Assembly: GCF_002786295.1 (NCBI RefSeq)
Contig: NZ_PGTC01000022.1
Location: 86,373 to 150,372, forward strand
Direction of reading: 5' to 3'
Origin: Pseudooceanicola marinus
Lineage (GTDB): Bacteria; Pseudomonadota; Alphaproteobacteria; Rhodobacterales; Rhodobacteraceae
DNA length: 64,000 nt
In this document: one piece after another, positions 1-7,805 of the stretch
Numbering within the stretch: the stretch's first letter is position 1
Layout: each line of letters begins with the position of its first letter
Notes under the pieces: generated by a model
Told to the model about the DNA's origin: nothing
Databases searched by the model: none
Seen by the model: only the letters and a program-made list of their open reading frames with translations
Made by a program: the position numbers and the translations under genes

Positions 1-74
1 GCGTCGAAATCGTGGCGCTTGCTGAAGCGCTCCGTGCCTTCGGGGGCGCGGCGGTCGTGAATCACCTTGGTCAT
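1..74 (-). CDS. 5' end of an unidentified gene, cut by the window edge
   Basis: An ATG on the minus strand at 74-72 is preceded by a strong GGAGGAAAC ribosome binding site. The reading frame stays open to position 1, giving about 24 N-terminal residues that begin MTKVIHDRRAPEGTERF. I do not recognise the family from this fragment. It points the same way as the TRAP genes and lies about 150 bp downstream of dctM, separated by a GC-rich hairpin, so it may have its own promoter or be a distal member of the same operon. Confidence 0.55.
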   Translation of the reverse strand, partial: MTKVIHDRRAPEGTERFSKRHDFD

Positions 75-164
75 GGTTTCCTCCATATTGTCGACAATGT
101 TGCCGATATGCGTGCTGTGAGCAAGCATCTTGCGGGCTTGCCGGGACGCGGGCCCACAAGCGCC

Positions 165-193
165 ACCGCCGGAGGCACAGGGCCTCCGGCGGT
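165..193 (-). terminator. GC-rich hairpin after dctM
   Basis: A perfect 12-bp stem (ACCGCCGGAGGC at 165-176 pairing with 182-193) with a 5-nt loop lies just downstream of the dctM stop. There is no clear T-run on either side, so it may be an imperfect intrinsic terminator or an mRNA 3'-end stabiliser for the TRAP transcript. Confidence 0.5.
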
Positions 194-227
194 CGGGTCA
201 TGTCGATGGATTGGTCGGCGCGGGTGC

Positions 228-1523
228 CTAGAGCGACGGCAGCCAGAGCACCAGTACGGGCAGGGCGATCAGCAGCGTGACGTGGATCATGTCGGCCAGC
301 ACGAAGGGCGCCGTGCCACGGAAGATCGACGACAGCGGGATGTCGCGCGCCACGCCCGACAGGACGTAGACGTTCATGCCTACGGGTGGCGTGATCAGGG
401 CGATCTCGGTCATCCGCACCACCAGCACCCCGAAAAGGACGGCGTCATAGCCCAGCCCGGTCACCAGCGGGAAGAACAGCGGCACCGTCAGGGTCATCAT
501 CGCCGAGGCGTCGAGGATCATCCCGAGGAAGAAATAGACCGCCAGGATCACCAGCAGGATCGCCAGCGGCGCCAGGTCGGCGCCGGCCACCCAGCCGGTC
601 AGCTGCATCGGGATCGTTGTGACCGTGATGAAGGCGTTGAACACCAGCGCCCCGAAGAGGATGCCGAAGATCATGCCGGTGGTCTTGAAGGTCTCGTAGA
701 CCGCATCGACCAGCCGTGCCCAGGTCAGCCGCTTCCGCACGGCGGCGATGATGAGCGCGCCGAAGGCTCCCATGGCGCCGGCCTCGGTCGGGGTGAAGAG
801 GCCGCCGACGATCCCGCCCATGACGAAGAGGAACAGCACGATCACGTCGCCGCAGCCCTTGAACCCCTGCCAGCGGTCGGCCCAGCTGGCGCGTGGGCCG
901 GCGGGGCCTGCCTTGGGGTTCACCCGGCACTGGATCCAGATCACTGTCATGTACATCAGCGCCAGCAGGATGCCCGGGATGATCCCGGCGGCGAACATGT
1001 CGCCGATCGAGGTTTCGGTCAGGATGCCGTAGATGATAAACATCCCCGAGGGCGGGATCAGCGAGCCGATGGTGCCGCCCGCCGCGACCGAGCCCGAGGC
1101 CAGGGGCAGCGAATAGCCGTGCTTGCGCATTTCCGGCAGGGCCACGAGGCCCATGGTGGCCGTGGTGGCCAGCGACGAGGCATTGACCGCGGCAAAGCCC
1201 GCCGAGGCGCCCACCGTGGCCATGGCCAGCCCGCCCCGGCGGTGGCCAAGGCAGCGGGCGGCGAAATCGTAGAGGTCCTTGCCGATGCCGGAGGCGAACA
1301 AGATATGCGCCATGAACAGGAACAGCGGCACTGTACCGATGGCATAGTTGGTGGCCAGGTCGAAGGTGATCACGCCGACCTTGATCAGAACAGCCTTCAC
1401 CGTCAGCAGCGAGGCGAAGCCGATCACGCCCACCAGGCCCATGGCGAACCCGATGGGCATGCCGAAGGCCAGGAAGGTGAAGAGGACGGCGAGGCCGATC
1501 AGGCCCATTTCCACGGGGGTCAT
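228..1523 (-). CDS. dctM: TRAP transporter large permease (DctM family)
   Basis: The 431-residue product has many hydrophobic segments, the usual size and pattern for the large membrane subunit of a tripartite ATP-independent periplasmic transporter. It carries family features such as LIPPSGMFIIYGILTE and the C-terminal TEIALITPPVGMNVYVL motif. In this family the subunit forms the ion-coupled translocation channel for a carboxylate or related solute delivered by the DctP protein. The start overlaps the end of dctQ by 4 bp (ATGA), so the two are translationally coupled. The substrate cannot be read from the sequence. The neighbouring CoA-transferases suggest an organic acid that is activated to a CoA thioester. 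Confidence 0.93.
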   Translation of the reverse strand: MTPVEMGLIGLAVLFTFLAFGMPIGFAMGLVGVIGFASLLTVKAVLIKVGVITFDLATNYAIGTVPLFLFMAHILFASGIGKDLYDFAARCLGHRRGGLAMATVGASAGFAAVNASSLATTATMGLVALPEMRKHGYSLPLASGSVAAGGTIGSLIPPSGMFIIYGILTETSIGDMFAAGIIPGILLALMYMTVIWIQCRVNPKAGPAGPRASWADRWQGFKGCGDVIVLFLFVMGGIVGGLFTPTEAGAMGAFGALIIAAVRKRLTWARLVDAVYETFKTTGMIFGILFGALVFNAFITVTTIPMQLTGWVAGADLAPLAILLVILAVYFFLGMILDASAMMTLTVPLFFPLVTGLGYDAVLFGVLVVRMTEIALITPPVGMNVYVLSGVARDIPLSSIFRGTAPFVLADMIHVTLLIALPVLVLWLPSL

Positions 1524-2041
1524 TCTGCATGCTCCTGGGGCGTAGAGGGGCCGGTCCCATCTGTGCGGGGCGCGAACCGTTGCAGCGCGCGCAGCACCAG
1601 CACGGCAATCAGCAGGCCGGTGGCGCCGACGATCAGCCAGCGGAAGGGGGCGACGGGGATGTCCATCAGCGGGGTCTTTTCCCCCTGGGCGCCATGGCGC
1701 TGCGCGTCATGGATGCCGGCCCAGAGCACGAAGCCCCAGAAACCGCAGCCCAGAAGCAGCATCAGCCCCTCCAGCCAGTCCGCCAGCCGCGTCGGCAGGG
1801 TCTGGGTCAGCAGATCGACCTTCGTATGGGCCCCGTCCCAAGCGGCATAGGCCAGCGACAGGGTGATGGTGGGGATCAGCAGCAGTTCCGACAGCACGTA
1901 GGTGCCGGGAAAGGCGATGCCGATGGCGCGGAAGACCACCGTCACCACGATCAGCCCCATCAGGGCCAGCAGGGTCAGCACGCCCATCAGGGCGGAGGCG
2001 CGCACCAGCGCGCCGAGCCCGGTTTCAAGGATCTTCAACAT
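1520..2041 (-). CDS. dctQ: TRAP transporter small permease (DctQ family)
   Basis: A 173-residue membrane protein with about four hydrophobic segments sits between dctP and dctM, which is the normal place for the small TRAP permease. The segment around YVLSELLLIPTITLSLAYAAWDGAHTKVDL matches the conserved DctQ region with its charged residues after the second helix. I chose the ATG at 2041 because GGAGGA lies directly upstream; a GTG four codons earlier is in frame but overlaps that site. It works with DctM in the inner membrane. Confidence 0.88.
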   Translation of the reverse strand: MLKILETGLGALVRASALMGVLTLLALMGLIVVTVVFRAIGIAFPGTYVLSELLLIPTITLSLAYAAWDGAHTKVDLLTQTLPTRLADWLEGLMLLLGCGFWGFVLWAGIHDAQRHGAQGEKTPLMDIPVAPFRWLIVGATGLLIAVLVLRALQRFAPRTDGTGPSTPQEHAE

Positions 2042-2098
2042 GGGTCCTCCCACCCGTCAGGGGACGAGAGCGGCGGGGCCGCCGCTCTCGCTCGTCCG

Positions 2099-3100
2099 TC
2101 ATTCCTCGTGGGCCGCGCGGATCCGCTCCAGCACCTCGGTGCCCGGCTTGCCCATGGCGTCCAGCTCCTCGGCAACCTCGGCAAGCGCCGGGGCGAAGGC
2201 CTGGGAATACTCCGCGACCACTTCGGGGGCGACGCTGTTGAATTCCACGCCTTCCTCTGCACCGTAGGCGCGCCCCTCGGCTTCGGCTTCCATCGACAGC
2301 TCCAACGTGCGCTGGCTCAGCCAGTCGGTATTGGCGTCAAAGATCGCCTGGATGTCCTCCGGCAGGCTCTCCCAGGTGTCCATGTTCACCGCCCGCGACG
2401 GATAGGCGCCGCGCGAATGGGGCAGTTCGGAGTAGTAGCTGACCACCTCGGCGAAGCTGAGGGATTTGAGCGCCTCGTAGGGGGCGATCACCCCGTCCAG
2501 CACGCCCTTTTCCAGCGAAGGGTAGGTCTCCGTCATCGGCATGGTCACGCCCTCGGCGCCGAAGGCCGCCAGCGGGCCGATGAAGTCGACGGCGGAGCGG
2601 ATGCGCAGCCCCTTCAGGTCGTCCAGCGTCTCCAGCGGGGCGTTGCGCAGCAGCAGGTGCATCGGCGTGCCGACGTTGTAGCCCACTACGTGCACGCCCA
2701 GTTCTTGCTGGAAGACGGGGTAGTCCTCCACCAGGTCCATGTAGACGCCCAGTACCTTCTGCGGATCGATGTAGCCGTAGAACATGCCGGGCACCAAGCG
2801 GTTCATGTCATAGCCCGACCGCGCGTAGATCGGCGCGATATAGGAGACATCGGCGATGCCGGCGGCCAGTTCGTCCACCCCTTCGCGGCTGGTGATCAGG
2901 GCCCGGCCCCAGTAGGGGGTGATCGCGACCCGCCCGTCGGATTGCTCCTCGATCCGGGCGATCCATTCCGCGTCGGCCTGGCCGTAGGGGTGGGCCGTCG
3001 TATAGGGCGAGGCATAAGTCAGATTGAAATCCGCCGCGACAGCGGCGGTGGCAGAGACGCCGAAGGCGATCGCTGCGACGGTCATCATTACATGTTTCAT
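2099..3100 (-). CDS. dctP: TRAP transporter substrate-binding protein (DctP family)
   Basis: The product is a 333-residue periplasmic protein. It opens with a cleavable signal peptide (MKHVMMTVAAIAFGVSATAAVA) and then the mature start DFNLTYASPYTTAHPYGQAD, typical of DctP proteins. The TLDDLKGLRIRSA segment contains the family arginine that usually pairs with the substrate carboxylate. The ATG at 3100 follows a GGGAGGAGAACC ribosome binding site and removes seven extra residues of the longer frame. It heads the TRAP trio and lies 70 bp after the CoA-transferase gene, so it may be co-transcribed with the upstream chain. The ligand is unknown. Confidence 0.9.
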   Translation of the reverse strand: MKHVMMTVAAIAFGVSATAAVAADFNLTYASPYTTAHPYGQADAEWIARIEEQSDGRVAITPYWGRALITSREGVDELAAGIADVSYIAPIYARSGYDMNRLVPGMFYGYIDPQKVLGVYMDLVEDYPVFQQELGVHVVGYNVGTPMHLLLRNAPLETLDDLKGLRIRSAVDFIGPLAAFGAEGVTMPMTETYPSLEKGVLDGVIAPYEALKSLSFAEVVSYYSELPHSRGAYPSRAVNMDTWESLPEDIQAIFDANTDWLSQRTLELSMEAEAEGRAYGAEEGVEFNSVAPEVVAEYSQAFAPALAEVAEELDAMGKPGTEVLERIRAAHEE

Positions 3101-3147
3101 GGTTCTCCTCCCTGGAAACACGATTGCGTAGATTGCCGGAGTTGTCT

Positions 3148-3168
3148 CCCCGGTCGGTGGCGCCGGGG
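3148..3168 (-). repeat. Small hairpin between the CoA-transferase and dctP
   Basis: CCCCGG at 3148-3153 can pair with CCGGGG at 3163-3168 across a 9-nt loop, in the only non-coding gap of the minus-strand chain. It could separate expression of the highly needed binding protein from the enzymes upstream. The stem is short and may be fortuitous. Confidence 0.3.
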
Positions 3169-3170
3169 CG

Positions 3171-4340
3171 TCAGCCGCTCAGCGCGGTGATCTCCTCCTG
3201 TTCGAGCCCAAGGCGTTCGAGGATCTCGGCATTGTCGTGGCCCGGCAGGGCCGCGGGCCGGGGCGCGGGTTCCCCGCCCAGGCGGACGGGCGGGCCGAGT
3301 TGCGGCTGGCGGGTGCCGCCGGGCAGGGTCACGTCGACGACCGCGCCGCGGGTGCGGAACTGCTCCTCTGCCAGCGCTTCGGTCACATCGTTCACGGGTG
3401 CGAACTGGGTGCCGGCCTCTGCGAATAGCGCCAGCCAGTGGGCGCGGGGTTTCTCCGCGAACAGCGCCTGCAGCGTTTCGCGGATCTCGTCGCGGCGGCT
3501 GGCGTCCAGTTGCAGCGGGATGAAATCGGGGCGTCCCATCACCTCGCAGAACGTCGCCCAGTAGCGGGGTTCCATGTCGGTGGTGCAGAGCCAGCGCCCG
3601 TCGGCGCAGCGCCAGAGGCCGAGGTCGGCCCGGCGGCTGCCGCGCGGGGGCGCGTCGGCGGGTGTTTCGTAGCGCGACAGAAGGTTCGCGGTCAGCGTCA
3701 TGGCGCATTCGGTCATCGCCACGTCCACATGGCGCCCCAGGCCGGTGGCGCGGGCGGACATGACGGCGGCCAGGGTTGCAAAGGCCGCGTGGCTGCCGGT
3801 CAGCACGTCGGCGGCGGGCGTGCCGGGCAGGCCGGGCGCCTCCGGGTCCTCGCCGGTGCGCGACATCACCCCCGAGAGGGCCAGCGCCACCGGGTCATGC
3901 CCGGGCTTGTCGCGCAGCGGGCCGGTCTGACCGCAAAGGGTCAGGCTGACGTAGACCAGCGCGGGGTTCAGCGCGCTGAGATCCTCATAGCTCAGGCCGA
4001 GGCCCGCCAGAACGCCGGGGCGGTAGTCCTCGACCACCACGTCCACCCGCGCCACCAGCCGTTTCAGCACCGCCTGCGCGTCGCTGTCGCCAAGGTCTAG
4101 CCGCAGGGATTTCTTGCCTCGCGCCAGCATGTCGCGACCGCGCTGGCGGGCCTGGTCCTCGGCATCCATCTTGTCCCAGCCAAAGACCTTGGCCTGTTTC
4201 GCCAGCTCGCGCGGGTTTTCCACCCGGATCACCTCGGCCCCCTGATCGGCCAGCAACCAGGTGCAGTAGGGGCCGGGCAGCAGGCGCGAGAAATCCAGCA
4301 CGCGCAGACCGTCGAGAGAGGGGGGCAGCGCGGCCGTCAT
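3171..4340 (-). CDS. CaiB/BaiF family (family III) CoA-transferase
   Basis: The 389-residue protein fits family III CoA-transferases, which move CoA between carboxylates through an enzyme-bound mixed anhydride. The N-terminus (LRVLDFSRLLPGPYCTWLLADQGAEVIRVE) is the classic nucleotide-binding start. Asp178 in GTPAADVLTGSHA sits where the catalytic Asp (Asp169 of formyl-CoA transferase) is expected. The ATG at 4340 overlaps the stop of the previous gene by 4 bp, so the much longer open frame upstream is not used. It is the third CoA-transferase in a row, probably acting with one of the other two as a pair or on a different acid. The substrate is unknown. Confidence 0.9.
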   Translation of the reverse strand: MTAALPPSLDGLRVLDFSRLLPGPYCTWLLADQGAEVIRVENPRELAKQAKVFGWDKMDAEDQARQRGRDMLARGKKSLRLDLGDSDAQAVLKRLVARVDVVVEDYRPGVLAGLGLSYEDLSALNPALVYVSLTLCGQTGPLRDKPGHDPVALALSGVMSRTGEDPEAPGLPGTPAADVLTGSHAAFATLAAVMSARATGLGRHVDVAMTECAMTLTANLLSRYETPADAPPRGSRRADLGLWRCADGRWLCTTDMEPRYWATFCEVMGRPDFIPLQLDASRRDEIRETLQALFAEKPRAHWLALFAEAGTQFAPVNDVTEALAEEQFRTRGAVVDVTLPGGTRQPQLGPPVRLGGEPAPRPAALPGHDNAEILERLGLEQEEITALSG

Positions 4341-5374
4341 GCGCTTTGCCCTTCGGGATGCACCGCGAACAGCGGGCCACGCGTCAGCTTGCTCTGCGGC
4401 GTGTCCACGAAGATGCCGCGCGCCTGCATCTGCGGGCTGTCGGGCACCTCGGCCAGCTTGGTGATCGGCGACAGGCCCCAGCCCAGCTTCAACGACCAGT
4501 CGCCCAGCTCGGCCCGGGTGTGGCGGGCGAAGAAGGCGCCGACGATGTCCTGCCAGCGGTCGATAATCTGCTGATCCGTGTCGGCGACCAGGATGTCTTC
4601 CCAGACGATCCCGGCCAGTTCCCCGGCGCAGCCTTCCTCGTCCATGACCCGGACCACGGCGCGCATCATGCCGGGGTTGTCGATCATCGACCAGGTGACG
4701 TAGCCATCGGCGCAGGGCCAGACCTGGCGCACGCCGGAGGCACCGCGCACCAGCTTGTTGCCGACACGCCGCCCGATGCGGCCCGTCCATTCATACATCA
4801 CCGCCTCGCGGTAATTGGCCAGCGTCACCGATTGCAGCGCCGAGACCGGGATGCGCTGGCCCCGGCCGGTCCGGGCCCGAGCGCGCAGGCCCATCAGGGC
4901 GGCGGTGGCCACCTGGATGCCGGTCAGGGCATAGGCCTGTTCGCCGGGCAGGCGCAGGGGCGGATCCTCGGCGGTGCCGATCACATGCATCAACCCGGAT
5001 TGCGCCATCAGCGTCAGGTCGGTGGCGGGACGGGGCGGCTGCCCTTCGGGCCAGGCGGTGGCGACGACGTGGACCAGCTGCGGATGGCTGGCGGCCAGGG
5101 CGTCCACCTCGGGGCGGGGGTTGCGGCGGCGGTCGTCCAGCAGCACATCGGCACCGGCAAGCAGCTCGGCCAGGGGGATGGATGATGCGGGGGAGGACCG
5201 CATCCCCCCGTGCCAGGCCGCCTGCCGGATCTCGGTCACCTCGCCGGTGTCGGCCAGGGTCACATCGGCACCCAGCCGGGCCAGCATCTCGCCGCCGAAG
5301 TCGACCAGCCGGTCAGCCAGGACGACGACCTTGAGGCCGGACAGCAGGGCCGTCGCTTGCGTCTGATCGCTCAT
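4337..5374 (-). CDS. CaiB/BaiF family CoA-transferase lacking the catalytic Asp
   Basis: At 345 residues this is about 45 residues shorter than its neighbours, but it keeps the family fold signals: LKVVVLADRLVDFGGEMLARLGADV at the start and GRGQRIPVSALQSVTLANYREA in the middle. The catalytic block reads GEQAYALTG where the adjacent enzymes have PAADVLTG or AYGDVV, so Tyr148 stands in place of Asp. It also lacks the usual loop between the first strand and the DVLLDD segment. I infer a non-catalytic partner, perhaps forming a heterodimer with a flanking CoA-transferase as in other two-gene family III systems. It overlaps both neighbours by 4 bp. Confidence 0.82.
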   Translation of the reverse strand: MSDQTQATALLSGLKVVVLADRLVDFGGEMLARLGADVTLADTGEVTEIRQAAWHGGMRSSPASSIPLAELLAGADVLLDDRRRNPRPEVDALAASHPQLVHVVATAWPEGQPPRPATDLTLMAQSGLMHVIGTAEDPPLRLPGEQAYALTGIQVATAALMGLRARARTGRGQRIPVSALQSVTLANYREAVMYEWTGRIGRRVGNKLVRGASGVRQVWPCADGYVTWSMIDNPGMMRAVVRVMDEEGCAGELAGIVWEDILVADTDQQIIDRWQDIVGAFFARHTRAELGDWSLKLGWGLSPITKLAEVPDSPQMQARGIFVDTPQSKLTRGPLFAVHPEGQSA

Positions 5375-6558
5375 GCCAGGGCTCCTTCCTTGGTCAGGCG
5401 GGCAATGTCGTCTGCGCTCAACCCGATCTCGGCGAAGACCTCGGCGTTGTGCTGGCCGAGGCAGGGGGAGGCGGTGATCGCGACGGGCGTGTCGGGCAGG
5501 TCATAGGGCGGCGCAGGCATGCGTGCGGGGCCGATGACCGGGTGATCGGTGGGGGCGAAGTGGCCTGCGGCCTGCAACGCGGTGCTTTCGGCCACTCCCT
5601 TGCCGTCCAGCACCAGGGAGGCGGGCACGCCGGCTGCGGCAAGCGCCTGTTCCAGCGTCGCGCCGTCGCGGGCGGCGGTCAGGTCGGACAGAGCCTGGCT
5701 GAGCACCGGTGCGGCGGCACGGCGCGCAGCGGCATCGGGATGGCGGGTCGCCAGATCGCCGGCGCCCAGTACTGCGCAAAGGGCGCGCCACTGGCTGTCA
5801 TCCTCGCAGGCGATGGCGATCCAGGCGTCCTCGCCCGCACAGGGGAAGACCCCGTGCGGCGCCATGACGGGATCATCGTTGGCGGGCTTCTCCTCGGGCA
5901 TACCGGCGAAGAGGTCACCGGCCACATGCACCATGGATTCGATCTGGCTGACATCGACGTGGCAGCCCTGGCCCGTGCGGTCGCGGGCCTCCAGCGCCGA
6001 GAGGATCGCCACGGTCAGGAACATCGGCGCCACCACGTCGCCATAGGCCAAGGGGGGCATATGCGGCTCGGTGCCCGGCCAGCCGGTCATGTCCGCATGG
6101 CCGGACTGCGCGGCGGCGATATTGCCGTAGCCGCGAAAGCCTGCCATCGGCCCGGTGCGCCCGGCGACCGAGACGGAGGCCAGGATGATCCCCGGGCGGA
6201 TCTGTTGCAGCGTCTCGTAGCCCAGGCCGATGCGATCCATGTAGCCGGGACCGAAGTTCTCGACCACCACATCGGCCCAGGCCACCAGCCGCTTGGCCAC
6301 CTCGACACCCGCCGGATCGGAGAGGTTGATGGTGACGCTTTTCTTCGAGGTATTGGTCTGGGCGAAGAAGAGCGAAGCATCGTGGTTCTTCGACTGTCCC
6401 TTGGCGAAGGGGGGAGAGCGGCGGCCCAGATCGAGGCGCCGCGCGCTTTCTATCTTCACCACCGTGGCGCCATTGTCGGCCAGGTCCTTGGTGGCGCGCG
6501 GCCCCGCGCCGACCCAGCTGAAATCCGCGATCTTCAGACCGTGAAGGGCTCCGGTCAT
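5371..6558 (-). CDS. CaiB/BaiF family (family III) CoA-transferase
   Basis: This 395-residue CoA-transferase begins LHGLKIADFSWVGAGPRATKDLADNGATVVKIE and has the expected Asp at 174 (PPLAYGDVVAP). The SKKSVTINLSDPAGVEVAKRLVAWADVVVENF block is the conserved second part of the CoA-binding domain. It starts with ATG overlapping the stop of the dehydratase-like gene upstream. By analogy with phenyllactyl- or hydroxyacyl-CoA dehydratase clusters, one of these transferases would activate the hydroxy acid before dehydration; this is inference from context. Confidence 0.9.
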   Translation of the reverse strand: MTGALHGLKIADFSWVGAGPRATKDLADNGATVVKIESARRLDLGRRSPPFAKGQSKNHDASLFFAQTNTSKKSVTINLSDPAGVEVAKRLVAWADVVVENFGPGYMDRIGLGYETLQQIRPGIILASVSVAGRTGPMAGFRGYGNIAAAQSGHADMTGWPGTEPHMPPLAYGDVVAPMFLTVAILSALEARDRTGQGCHVDVSQIESMVHVAGDLFAGMPEEKPANDDPVMAPHGVFPCAGEDAWIAIACEDDSQWRALCAVLGAGDLATRHPDAAARRAAAPVLSQALSDLTAARDGATLEQALAAAGVPASLVLDGKGVAESTALQAAGHFAPTDHPVIGPARMPAPPYDLPDTPVAITASPCLGQHNAEVFAEIGLSADDIARLTKEGALA

Positions 6559-7805
6559 GTTCTTTCCTCCAACTTGTCGAGGGCCTCTGTCACCTGCGCC
6601 ACGACCGCCTCGCGGTCCCAGTCGCGCGGGTCGACCATGTCCGACCAGACCTCGATCACCGTGACGCCCGCTGCCTCCAGCGCCTGTTTGACGAAGAGAG
6701 AGCCGTAGCCCGAGAAGCGGTCATGTTCGGGGATCAGCAGCAGCGCCACGTCGATGCGATAGCGTTTGGCCTGTTCGACCATCCAGGCGTTAACCCAGGG
6801 CGGCTGGTGCAGCTGTTCGTTCATCGCCGAGACCCGCGCCGCGAGCGCGCGCAGCGGGTCGCCGTGATCTTCGCGGATATAGCCGTCGGCGGCGAAGGGC
6901 AGGTACATGGACCAGGCGAAGGTGGCGCCGTGGCTCTCCTCGAAGGCCTTGTAGAAAGAGGTGTCGAACCACAGCCCGGCACCGATCCACATCATGCGGA
7001 TCCTCTCGTTCGGGCAGGCGGCGTGACCGTCCCGGATCCGCTGGGCCACCTCGTCGCGGAAGGCCTCCACATGCTGCAGGGCCCAGTCCGATCCGCGATG
7101 CCATTGCGGGATCATCACATTGGGCATCTGTTCCCCGATGCCCACGGGCACCTTGGGCGCCTCGGCGATCATTTGGCTGACCTCGTCCAGGATCTTCTCC
7201 TGCCGGTCGATGCGATCCATGTAGGCCGCGAAAGCGTCGCGATCGAAGGTGCGGCCGGTCATCTTTTCGACCGCGCCGATCAGCTCTTCGATCTCGGCCA
7301 CCATCAGGTCCAGCCGGGCGGTTCCGTAGAAATCTTCCCATTTGCTGCGCGCCTGCACCCACCAGTCGGGGGCGGGGTCCGGAACGGCGGGGGCCGAAAG
7401 CAGGTGCAGCGGCGCGCCGGTCTCGTCGGACCACAGCTGGAAGATGCGGGCATGTTCGTCGGAGCTGGCCCGGGCGCAGAGCAGGGCGGGCGCGGGCAGG
7501 CCACCCCAGGGCTGACGCGCGGCGTCGCCCTCCAGCAGGGCCATCAGCGGCAGCGAGGAATACTTCGGCAGATGTCGGTGAAAGCCCGCGTCCTCCATCC
7601 AGTCGAAGTAGAAAGGCGCCTGCTGTTTCGCGGCGATGACGGCGGACCACCACTGGTTGGTGACCATGGGCACGTCCATGAAATGGAAGATCTCATGCGG
7701 CGTGTCGGCGTTGACGAAGGCAAAGGGCGCGCCCTGGGTGATCTCGGCCCGGAGCCCCTTGATCCAGTCGCGCTGATAGCTGGTGGCGGCGGCGGCCATG
7801 GTCAT
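6555..7805 (-). CDS. 2-hydroxyacyl-CoA dehydratase / benzoyl-CoA reductase family subunit, cysteine-poor
   Basis: The 416-residue protein matches the general layout of HgdB/BcrB-type subunits: an N-terminal PFAFVNADTPHEIFHFMDVPMV block (canonical proteins read like a mitten over the substrate-binding domain), a central long helical linker (about 160-220), and a C-terminal Rossmann-like half. Family members usually bind a [4Fe-4S] cluster through Cys residues in both halves. Here only Cys110 (PALLCARASSDEHA) and Cys264 are present, and the C-terminal position reads PEHDRFSGYGSLFVKQALEAAG with no Cys. So it may bind a cluster differently, or not at all. It overlaps the next subunit by 4 bp. No activator ATPase is nearby. 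Substrate and reaction are unknown. Confidence 0.75.
   Translation of the reverse strand: MTMAAAATSYQRDWIKGLRAEITQGAPFAFVNADTPHEIFHFMDVPMVTNQWWSAVIAAKQQAPFYFDWMEDAGFHRHLPKYSSLPLMALLEGDAARQPWGGLPAPALLCARASSDEHARIFQLWSDETGAPLHLLSAPAVPDPAPDWWVQARSKWEDFYGTARLDLMVAEIEELIGAVEKMTGRTFDRDAFAAYMDRIDRQEKILDEVSQMIAEAPKVPVGIGEQMPNVMIPQWHRGSDWALQHVEAFRDEVAQRIRDGHAACPNERIRMMWIGAGLWFDTSFYKAFEESHGATFAWSMYLPFAADGYIREDHGDPLRALAARVSAMNEQLHQPPWVNAWMVEQAKRYRIDVALLLIPEHDRFSGYGSLFVKQALEAAGVTVIEVWSDMVDPRDWDREAVVAQVTEALDKLEERT

Noticed and set aside
12..1850. Long plus-strand open frame
   Set aside because: It is the mirror of dctM and dctQ; its sequence is Gln/His/Arg-rich without any family motif, as expected for an antisense shadow in GC-rich DNA.
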